This document shows, one piece after another, positions 24,360 through 30,762 of a stretch of 30,762 nucleotides of DNA. Numbering within the stretch: the first letter of the stretch is position 1; every line of letters begins with the position of its first letter. Made by a program: the position numbers and the translations under genes. This stretch comes from Eubacterium sp. UBA3279 (GTDB lineage: Bacteria; Bacillota; Clostridia; Lachnospirales; Lachnospiraceae). The DNA is taken from contig DETV01000013.1 in the NCBI GenBank assembly GCA_002361775.1, forward strand, positions 1 through 30,762, in the 5' to 3' direction. The notes under the pieces are model-generated. The model saw only the letters and a list, made by a program, of their open reading frames with translations. It ran no database searches and was not told where the DNA came from.

Positions 24360-24953
24360 ATGAAAGAACGGTTAAAAAAACAGAAGAAATTTATTCTGGA
24401 AATAGATAAAATGAAGACAATTTATCGTCAGACTCATATCCGTGGGTACGAAAGACAGGAAAATGATGCGGAGCATTCCTGGCATCTGGCGCTGATGGCA
24501 TTTTTGCTCAGCGAATATGCAAATGAGGAAGTAGATGTATTACATGTGATGAAGATGGTGCTGATCCATGATCTGGTGGAAATCGATGCAGGCGATACAT
24601 ATGCTTATGATGCGGCAGGAAATGCTACAAAACGGGAGAGAGAAGAGAAAGCGGCAGACAGAATTTTCGGAATACTGCCCCAGGATCAGGGAAAAGAAAT
24701 CCGTCAGTTGTGGGAAGAATTTGAAAAGGGTGAAACTCCGGAAGCAAAATTTGCCCATGTGCTGGATAATTTTCAGCCTCTTACTTTGAATGACGATAAT
24801 GATGGAAGAGATTGGAAATGCCATCAGGTGAAAAAATCTCAGATATTAAAACGAAATGAAAATACACCGCAGGGAAGCAGAGATATCTGGGAATGTATGG
24901 AAGAACTGATTGAAAAAAATGTCCGCGAGGGCAATATTATAGAAGATTGTTGA
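24360..24953 (+). CDS. HD-domain hydrolase, HDDC2/YfbR-like nucleotidase
   Basis: A 197-residue HD-domain protein. The metal residues are H39 (AEHSWH), H70-D71 (IHDLVEID) and D136 (FAHVLDNFQP), and E74/D77 are typical of the 5'-deoxynucleotidase branch (YfbR, HDDC2), which dephosphorylates deoxynucleoside monophosphates. GDTYAYD and the charged KREREEKAADRIF stretch also fit HDDC2. A nucleotide-salvage role is plausible near the pyr genes but not shown. It starts 5 nt after the membrane-protein gene and ends about 12 nt before the aminopeptidase start. Confidence 0.85.
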   Translation: MKERLKKQKKFILEIDKMKTIYRQTHIRGYERQENDAEHSWHLALMAFLLSEYANEEVDVLHVMKMVLIHDLVEIDAGDTYAYDAAGNATKREREEKAADRIFGILPQDQGKEIRQLWEEFEKGETPEAKFAHVLDNFQPLTLNDDNDGRDWKCHQVKKSQILKRNENTPQGSRDIWECMEELIEKNVREGNIIEDC

Positions 24954-24964
24954 GGGACAGACGG

Positions 24965-27016
24965 TTGGACGATTTAATAATGGAAAGATATGAACTGGCC
25001 GCAGAGCGGATCAGAGGAATAAAAGAAGAAAAAAATGTTCCGGGAGTATTTCAGGAGTATTTTGAACGGACGGCAGAATTTCTGGTACAGATGATTCAGC
25101 TTCGTGAGAAAATAGCAGAGGGTGAAAAAACGCATTTATCGCTGGAAGAACTTCGAAGAGAAAATTATGAATTATATCGTGATATTTTACCGGAAAATTA
25201 CGGACATTCCTATGGAAATCCTGATTATGCCTGCAGCGTATTGGGAGAGGAACAGGGGAAGCTTTTAAGTTTTCTGTACAGTGAACTGAGAGGATTGATC
25301 GTATATGCTTATGAAGGAAGAATTTGGGATTTCCTTGTAGGGCTGGAATTATTTCTTCAGGTGTACAGCGAATTTGAAGGGGAAGAGATTCCCTCCCCGG
25401 AATCAGTCAGAGAAATCCTGTATTGGTATGTAAATGATTATTGCCAGGAATTTGTAGAGTATCGGATTCGTTCCGGTATGGATCCGGAATTGAATTTTGC
25501 CGTAAAGAAAATCATGGAAGCGGATTTGAGTGATCTCAGATATTTATATGAATTCGGTGAGTACGTGACAAAAGAAGAAGAGGATACGGCTGCCTTTTTG
25601 AATACTTTGTCAGAAGAAGAAATTCAGTCTATGGCCCGGACTTTTACAGAAGGATATCGGATTGGGTTTATTACCACAGGAAAAGATATTACAAAAAAGA
25701 AAACAGTGAATATTCGATATTGCATGGGGTTTGAACGGATGATCCGGGCAGCGGTAGAGCAGTTTAGAGAAATGGGTCTGGAGCCGGTAATCTACCGGGC
25801 GGCTACCCATGTGGTAAATAAACGGCAGCAATCAAGAATAGGATATTATGGAGCGATTCCCAATCCCCAGTACGATTACGATCACAGAAATGACAGCGCT
25901 TTTTTCTTAGACAGTGATTTTGTCAGCAGAAAACTTCGGGCAATGCAGGGAGCCTATGAAAAATATAAATTGCTGGCAGCAGGCCAGGGGGGACCGGCAG
26001 TGGTGGAGATTTTCGGAACTGAGCCGTTTGTTCCTGTTCCCTGCGAGAGAGCAGCTCAGCTTAGTGAAAAGCAGCAAAAGCTGCAGGTTCATATGAATAA
26101 TGAGGCAGGTCAGATTGTAAACAGATATGTAAAAGGGGAAGAAACCAGTTTCACTATTATTGCTTATCCGGTTCCGGCAATAGGAGAAAAATTCTCGGAA
26201 ATTTTCAGGGAAACAGTGAAAATCAACACCTTAGATTATAACCTGTATCAGAAAATCCAGCAAAAGCTTATTGATGCTCTGGATCAGGGAGAAAAGGTTC
26301 ATGTAACGGGGAAGGATGGAAATAGAACCGATCTTTGGATCAGTCTTCATACACTTTCAAATCCGGAAAAAGAGACTAATTTTGAAAACTGTGTGGCGGA
26401 TGTAAATATCCCCGTGGGTGAAGTATTTACTTCTCCTGTGTTGGAAAAAACACAGGGACTTCTTCATGTGAAAAAAGTATATTTGGAAGAACTGCAGTAT
26501 CAGAATCTGGAACTGGAGTTTGAGGATGGGAAAATTGCCCGGTATACTTGTACAAATTTTGAAGAAGAAGAAAAGAATCTGGAATATATCAGAGAAAATA
26601 TATTGCATCATCATAAAACGCTTCCTTTGGGAGAATTTGCCATTGGAACAAATACTACCGCATATAGAATGGCGAAGCAGTATGGGATTCATGATAAATT
26701 GCCGATTCTGATTGCGGAAAAAATGGGACCGCATTTTGCTGTAGGTGATACCTGTTACAGTTGGGCGGAAGATACAAAAGTATATAATCCTGACGGAAAA
26801 GAGATAATCGCCAGAGACAATGAAATTTCTCTCTTGAGAAAAGAAGATCCGGGGAAAGCATATTTTGGATGTCATACGGATATTACGATTCCCTATGAAG
26901 AACTGGGAAGTATTTGCGTGATCAGAAAAGATGGAAGTGAAGTTGAATTGATCCGGGATGGAAGATTTGTGCTGGAAGGAACAGAAGAATTGAATCAGGC
27001 GCTGGAGAGTTTGTAA
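24965..27016 (+). CDS. M29-family aminopeptidase with long N-terminal extension
   Basis: A 683-residue metallo-aminopeptidase. The C-terminal part has the M29 ligand pattern: GEVFTSPV (E486), LGEFAIGTNT (E557), EKMGPHFAVG (H590) with Y598, and GCHTDITIP (H637, D639), so two metal ions should bind. M29 enzymes are usually near 410 residues; here about 240 extra residues precede the catalytic region, acidic and mostly helical, of unknown role. I prefer TTG 24965, with GAGGGA seven bases before it; TTG 24947 and ATG 24980 are alternatives. No signal peptide, so it acts in the cytoplasm. Confidence 0.87.
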   Translation: MDDLIMERYELAAERIRGIKEEKNVPGVFQEYFERTAEFLVQMIQLREKIAEGEKTHLSLEELRRENYELYRDILPENYGHSYGNPDYACSVLGEEQGKLLSFLYSELRGLIVYAYEGRIWDFLVGLELFLQVYSEFEGEEIPSPESVREILYWYVNDYCQEFVEYRIRSGMDPELNFAVKKIMEADLSDLRYLYEFGEYVTKEEEDTAAFLNTLSEEEIQSMARTFTEGYRIGFITTGKDITKKKTVNIRYCMGFERMIRAAVEQFREMGLEPVIYRAATHVVNKRQQSRIGYYGAIPNPQYDYDHRNDSAFFLDSDFVSRKLRAMQGAYEKYKLLAAGQGGPAVVEIFGTEPFVPVPCERAAQLSEKQQKLQVHMNNEAGQIVNRYVKGEETSFTIIAYPVPAIGEKFSEIFRETVKINTLDYNLYQKIQQKLIDALDQGEKVHVTGKDGNRTDLWISLHTLSNPEKETNFENCVADVNIPVGEVFTSPVLEKTQGLLHVKKVYLEELQYQNLELEFEDGKIARYTCTNFEEEEKNLEYIRENILHHHKTLPLGEFAIGTNTTAYRMAKQYGIHDKLPILIAEKMGPHFAVGDTCYSWAEDTKVYNPDGKEIIARDNEISLLRKEDPGKAYFGCHTDITIPYEELGSICVIRKDGSEVELIRDGRFVLEGTEELNQALESL

Positions 27017-27062
27017 AAATAGTTATCTGGTGATATGTTATTTTTGATAAGATGGATGATGA

Positions 27063-27096
27063 CTGGCAAAGCTGATAAGCAAATCAGCTTTGCCAG
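27063..27096. terminator. Perfect hairpin between convergent genes
   Basis: CTGGCAAAGCTGAT (27063-27076) pairs perfectly with ATCAGCTTTGCCAG (27083-27096), a 14-bp stem with a 6-nt loop. It lies between the aminopeptidase and the oppositely oriented oxidoreductase, the place of a bidirectional terminator, but neither side has a clear T-run. Confidence 0.6.
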
Positions 27097-27109
27097 AATT
27101 TAAGTAGAA

Positions 27110-28168
27110 TTATTTTACAGGAGTGTCTATATCGGAATAACATACATCTTCAAAAGGAAGGGTAATTCGTTCTTTTTTCATAGACGAAAGATAAATTCCC
27201 TTAATCATCTCTAAGGTCTTTCTTCCTTCCAGTCCATCTACCATTACGGACTGATTATTTAAAATTGAGTTGTAAAAATCTCGGAGTTGGATATGGTGGC
27301 TGCTTCCCCAGTAATCTGGTCCGACATTGGTTGTTTCGTAAGTGTTGCGGATTTCAGCGTAAGTACCATCCAGTTCGTAATATCCCATATCTTGAATTAA
27401 ACCGCAACGTCCCTTTTCGCCCATAAGTTCAATGGTAATTGGAGAATCTGCGCCATAAATATTTGTGGCATAAAGGTTGTACAGGCATCCGTTTTTAAAC
27501 ATAATAGCAGCATTGGCAGTATCTTCAACTTTTACAAATTTGTGAGAATAGTTGTGAATGCTTCCGTCAATCCATTCCACATCGCTATTTAACATATATC
27601 GAACTCGGTCAATAGAATGAATTGCCTGATCAATTAGTACACCGCCACCTTCTTTATCCCAGGTACCTTTCCAATCACTTCCGTCATAGTAGTCCAGAGG
27701 ACGATTCCATGTAAGATAGGAACGGGCGGTATGAATACGACCAAAATCTCCTCGAGAAATCATTTCTTTTAATTTTTCAACACTTTTTGTATAGCGTGTC
27801 TGGAATATCACACCGAGTTTTACACCGGTTTCTTTTTGGACACGTATCATTTCATCGGCATCCTGAAGAGAGATGGCGATAGGTTTTTCGGTTAAAACAT
27901 GGATTCCTGCTTTCATGGCTTTGATGGCCATAAGGGGGTGAAGATAGTGGGGAAGACAAAGATGTACTACATCAATATGCTTATCCAAAATTTCATCAAA
28001 ATTATCTGTATAGGAGCAATGGAAACGGTCAGCCATTTCTTTTGCTTTTTGAATATCTTTATCTACGGTATAAACCAGTTCTACCTGATCTGATAAGCGG
28101 TGAAAAGCATCTTCATAACATACGGATATTCTTCCACAGCCTACAATGGCAGCTTTTAGTTTTTTCAT
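27110..28168 (-). CDS. Gfo/Idh/MocA-family oxidoreductase
   Basis: A 352-residue NAD(P)-dependent sugar or inositol dehydrogenase. The Rossmann motif is VGCGRIS (9-15), the EKP motif that contributes to the active site is at 94-96, and GGGVLIDQAIHSID carries the probable catalytic D180 and H184. The substrate cannot be told from sequence; members act on sugars, inositols and sugar nucleotides. GGAGGAC precedes the start. It lies 21 nt downstream of two ROK repressor genes in the same direction, suggesting regulation by a sugar ligand. Confidence 0.92.
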   Translation of the reverse strand: MKKLKAAIVGCGRISVCYEDAFHRLSDQVELVYTVDKDIQKAKEMADRFHCSYTDNFDEILDKHIDVVHLCLPHYLHPLMAIKAMKAGIHVLTEKPIAISLQDADEMIRVQKETGVKLGVIFQTRYTKSVEKLKEMISRGDFGRIHTARSYLTWNRPLDYYDGSDWKGTWDKEGGGVLIDQAIHSIDRVRYMLNSDVEWIDGSIHNYSHKFVKVEDTANAAIMFKNGCLYNLYATNIYGADSPITIELMGEKGRCGLIQDMGYYELDGTYAEIRNTYETTNVGPDYWGSSHHIQLRDFYNSILNNQSVMVDGLEGRKTLEMIKGIYLSSMKKERITLPFEDVCYSDIDTPVK

Positions 28169-28189
28169 AAGTCCTCCATTCTGCAGTTC

Positions 28190-29395
28190 TTAACCAATGA
28201 AAAAATGATTGGTTTCCTGCGTAAAATCATAATGAATATCAAAAAAATATTTCATAGCGCCTATAAAATAGGCGGTAGAATCTAAAAAACTGTATCGAAT
28301 TTGTAAAGAATCCAACATTTGCCGAAAACCGGTGTGTTTTAATACTTCGGTGACAGTATCTAAAAATAAAGGTCCTAATTCTTTACCTTTTCCACCTAAA
28401 ATAATTAGTTTAGGGTGGACAATACATACCAGATTACTCAAGGCAAGAGAAAAGTCTTTGGCCATTTCTTTGAGTACTTTTTGTGCTGCAGGATCTCCAT
28501 AAAGAGCACAGGAAGAAAGGTCACCATAGGTTATTTTTTCATTCTGAAGAATTGGAGAACAGCAACCTGCAGCGAGTAAGCGTTCTCTTATGGCATTCTC
28601 TCCTATCATCAATTCAAGACAACCTTTATTTCCACAGGAACATTGTTTCCCTTCCGGGTCAATAGAATAATGTCCAAACTGTGTGTAGGAAGCGGTGGCC
28701 TGACCGAGTAGACGATCTTGAATAAAAAGCGCTGCACCGATTCCGTGTTGGAAATTAATATATGCGAAATCTGGATAAGGTATTTTTGTATACACTTTTT
28801 CTGCATAGGCAGCGCAGGCAGTATCGTTAAGAATTGCCAGCGGGTAGTCAGAAAAGGCAATTTTAAGATTCTCAAGAAAAGGTTGTTGTTTATCAGGAGA
28901 TAAATATAAAGTTGTGGCAAAAATTTCCTGTCGTGTGGCATCTATCATAGCTGGAACAACAACACAAATGCCGAGAATTTTTGTTTCAGGAAAATCAGAT
29001 GAGAGCAGTTCCTGAAACAGCTTTTGCGAGAGTTCCACATAGGTGTCAGGTTCTTTTACAGCACATCCCGCATCTCGAACGATCATACCACATATATCTA
29101 CCAATTTGGCATGAATTTCTTTTTTTGTCCAGGCAATGACAACAATATAATGTTGTCCATGGAGTAATTGTAAACCATTAGGTTTTCTGCCTACTGCAGA
29201 AAATTCTTCTGATGTTCCAGTATCCTGAATGAATTTTCGTTCAATCATTTCATCGACCAGAGAAGAAACGGTAGTTTTGCTTAGACCGGAAATTTTAGCT
29301 AATTGTGCCCGGGAGATACCTGGATCCTGGTGGATATAATGATATAGTGTTTTAAGATTATTGTTTTTGATCAATTGTTGGTTTACTAGTTTCAT
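28190..29395 (-). CDS. ROK-family transcriptional regulator, copy 1
   Basis: A 401-residue NagC/XylR-type regulator. The winged helix-turn-helix is at about 28-50 (RAQLAKISGLSKTTVSSLVDE). The ROK part shows ND at 190-191 (LAILNDTACAAYAEK), the sugar-contact pair, and the zinc motif GHYSIDPEGKQCSCGNKGCLE (H242, C252, C254, C259), written here only as residues of note. The DxGxT phosphate-binding motif of ROK kinases is missing, so it should be a sensor rather than a kinase. Start 29395 is preferred over a frame reading back to 29464 because both paralogues begin MKLVNQQLIK. 75 nt separate it from copy 2. Confidence 0.92.
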   Translation of the reverse strand: MKLVNQQLIKNNNLKTLYHYIHQDPGISRAQLAKISGLSKTTVSSLVDEMIERKFIQDTGTSEEFSAVGRKPNGLQLLHGQHYIVVIAWTKKEIHAKLVDICGMIVRDAGCAVKEPDTYVELSQKLFQELLSSDFPETKILGICVVVPAMIDATRQEIFATTLYLSPDKQQPFLENLKIAFSDYPLAILNDTACAAYAEKVYTKIPYPDFAYINFQHGIGAALFIQDRLLGQATASYTQFGHYSIDPEGKQCSCGNKGCLELMIGENAIRERLLAAGCCSPILQNEKITYGDLSSCALYGDPAAQKVLKEMAKDFSLALSNLVCIVHPKLIILGGKGKELGPLFLDTVTEVLKHTGFRQMLDSLQIRYSFLDSTAYFIGAMKYFFDIHYDFTQETNHFFIG

Positions 29396-29470
29396 AAAAA
29401 CCTGCTTCCTTTTTGAGTCATTGTACTTTTTATTTACCATATCATAAAGAGTGGCGAGAAGCAATTAGTA

Positions 29471-30676
29471 TTATCCAATAAAAAAAGCCGCTGGATTTTC
29501 TTTTGTAAAACAGTAATGAATATCAAAGAAATATTTCATTGCGCCATTTAAAAAAGAGTCTGTTTGAAGTGTGGAATATTGGACAGTGACAGAATCCACC
29601 ATTTTACGAAAACCAGTTTTTGTTAAATCTTTGCGTACTTCATCAAGAAAATAATCACCCAAAGCAGGTATTTTACCACCTAAAATGATCAGAGAAGGAT
29701 TTACAACACAGATCAAATTACCTAAAGCAAGAGCCAATTCCCAGGCGATTTGTTGAAGTATTTTCAAAGCAGTAGGATCTCTGAAAGTAGCTGCTTTTCC
29801 CAAATCCTGGAAGGTTACAAAATCCTGATGGGTAAGGGAAGGAATATTGCCAAATTCGGGAATACGTTTTTTTAACTGGGATTCAGAAATCAAAGCTTCC
29901 AGGCATCCATTGTTTCCACAGACACAGAGTGGACCATTGGGATCGATAGAGTAATGACCAAATTGTGTAAAAGCACCACTGGCTTTGCCAACCATATTAC
30001 CTTCTATAAATAAAGTTGCGCCTATACCTCTGCTGAAATTAATAAAAGCGAAATTTTTTTCTGTTATATTTGTATATACTTTTTCAGCGTAAGCGTAACA
30101 AGCAGTGTCTTCTAAAAATGCCACAGGATATTCTGGAAAAGCATACCGTAGAGCATCTATGATATTTTCACTTCCCATAGAAGGAAGGCTTAAAGTGGTA
30201 GAATAAACTTCACTGTGAGCAGCATCAATCATAGCAGATACGACAACACAAATGCCAAGTATACGATGGGGATTGCTTTTCTTTAACATCGATTGATAAA
30301 GACATACTTTTGAAGCAGAAATATATGTTTCATTTTCTTTTAATTGATAGGATTCGCGTAAAATTACTGTACCTGCAATATCAATCAAATGAGTATAAAT
30401 CATATTCTCCTCCCAATGAAGGACTACAACAAAATAGCTATTTTGACGAATGTGAAGACAATTAGGTTTTCGACCAATGGAATCGGAATTTTTGCAACCG
30501 CTGTCAAAAATGAATTCCCGTTCAATTAATTCATCTACCAGGGTGGACACGGTTGTTTTGCTCAGTTTGGTTTGCTTTGCCAGATTGGCACGAGATATTC
30601 CTGGATTTAAATAAATAGAAGAATATAAGTGTTTCATATTTGTGTCTTTAATAAGCTGTTGGTTCACTAATTTCAT
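29471..30676 (-). CDS. ROK-family transcriptional regulator, copy 2
   Basis: A 401-residue paralogue of the next gene, equal in length and sharing MKLVNQQLIK at the start, the helix-turn-helix (RANLAKQTKLSKTTVSTLVDE, about 28-50) and the end FFIG. The zinc residues H241, C251, C253 and C258 are kept. At the sugar-contact position it has ED (E189, D190) rather than ND, so its ligand may differ or be lost. It lacks the kinase phosphate motif. A very strong ribosome site (AAGGAGGTG) and a palindrome at the promoter lie upstream. Confidence 0.92.
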   Translation of the reverse strand: MKLVNQQLIKDTNMKHLYSSIYLNPGISRANLAKQTKLSKTTVSTLVDELIEREFIFDSGCKNSDSIGRKPNCLHIRQNSYFVVVLHWEENMIYTHLIDIAGTVILRESYQLKENETYISASKVCLYQSMLKKSNPHRILGICVVVSAMIDAAHSEVYSTTLSLPSMGSENIIDALRYAFPEYPVAFLEDTACYAYAEKVYTNITEKNFAFINFSRGIGATLFIEGNMVGKASGAFTQFGHYSIDPNGPLCVCGNNGCLEALISESQLKKRIPEFGNIPSLTHQDFVTFQDLGKAATFRDPTALKILQQIAWELALALGNLICVVNPSLIILGGKIPALGDYFLDEVRKDLTKTGFRKMVDSVTVQYSTLQTDSFLNGAMKYFFDIHYCFTKENPAAFFIG

Positions 30677-30720
30677 GAGTTCACCTCCTTACATAATAGT
30701 TAAGAGACTTTATTAATAAT

Positions 30721-30749
30721 ATCCTATCATACAATAGGATTATTAGCAA
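30721..30749 (-). promoter_or_regulatory. Promoter and operator-like palindrome of the ROK operon
   Basis: On the minus strand TTGCTA (30749-30744), a 17-bp spacer and TAGGAT (30726-30721) form a fair promoter. The palindrome ATCCTAT-CATACA-ATAGGAT (30721-30740) covers the -10 and half the spacer, a good position for repression, possibly by a ROK protein itself. Confidence 0.5.
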
Positions 30750-30762
30750 TAATATGTTTTTT

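Overview
The window looks like a chromosomal segment of a low-to-moderate GC Gram-positive Clostridia, most likely a Lachnospiraceae (Blautia-like) gut anaerobe. The reasons are strong AGGAGG-type ribosome binding sites, TTGACA-17-TATAAT promoters, the tmcAL / pta-ackA / DUF177-rpmF gene order, a class 1B PyrD with PyrK, and SipW-processed TasA-like secreted proteins. No rRNA, tRNA, CRISPR array, prophage or insertion sequence was recognised.

Layout. 1-290 is non-coding or nearly so: a pair of 18-bp direct repeats, then three perfect hairpins closed by an outer inverted repeat (a DNA/RNA cloverleaf) that overlaps a promoter. 291-6366 is a plus-strand housekeeping run: a small zinc-finger membrane protein, polA, coaE, a YycJ-like metallo-hydrolase, an ACT-domain protein and a UPF0210 protein, closed by a terminator. 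6367-6812 holds a promoter and a leader of about 320 nt. 6813-11909 is an operon for a surface structure: three SipW-type secreted proteins, an ER-type signal peptidase and a large thioester/Cna-B adhesin.

11911-13140 (minus) is tmcAL, tail-to-tail with the adhesin gene and divergent from pta-ackA (13392-15614). After a structured intergenic stretch come DUF177 and rpmF (15869-16582), then a minus-strand cold-shock gene with a long leader. 17343-23389 is the pyrimidine cluster pyrC-pyrF-pyrK-pyrD, a FliB-family gene, and pyrE. 23410-27016 has a 51-residue membrane peptide, a VanZ-like protein, a small membrane protein, an HD-domain nucleotidase-like protein and an N-terminally extended M29 aminopeptidase. 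27110-30676 (minus) carries a Gfo/Idh/MocA oxidoreductase with two tandem paralogous ROK-family repressors.

How the parts relate. Pta-AckA makes ATP and acetate from acetyl-CoA, and TmcAL next door uses acetate and ATP to modify tRNA-Met. The pyr genes cover the last four activities of UMP synthesis. The SipW cluster probably builds a cell-surface fibre with a covalent-binding adhesin; it is the most distinctive locus. The strongest unexplained signals are the cloverleaf at 155-232, the wobble-paired long hairpin at 15676-15786, and the terminator-like structure inside the cold-shock leader.
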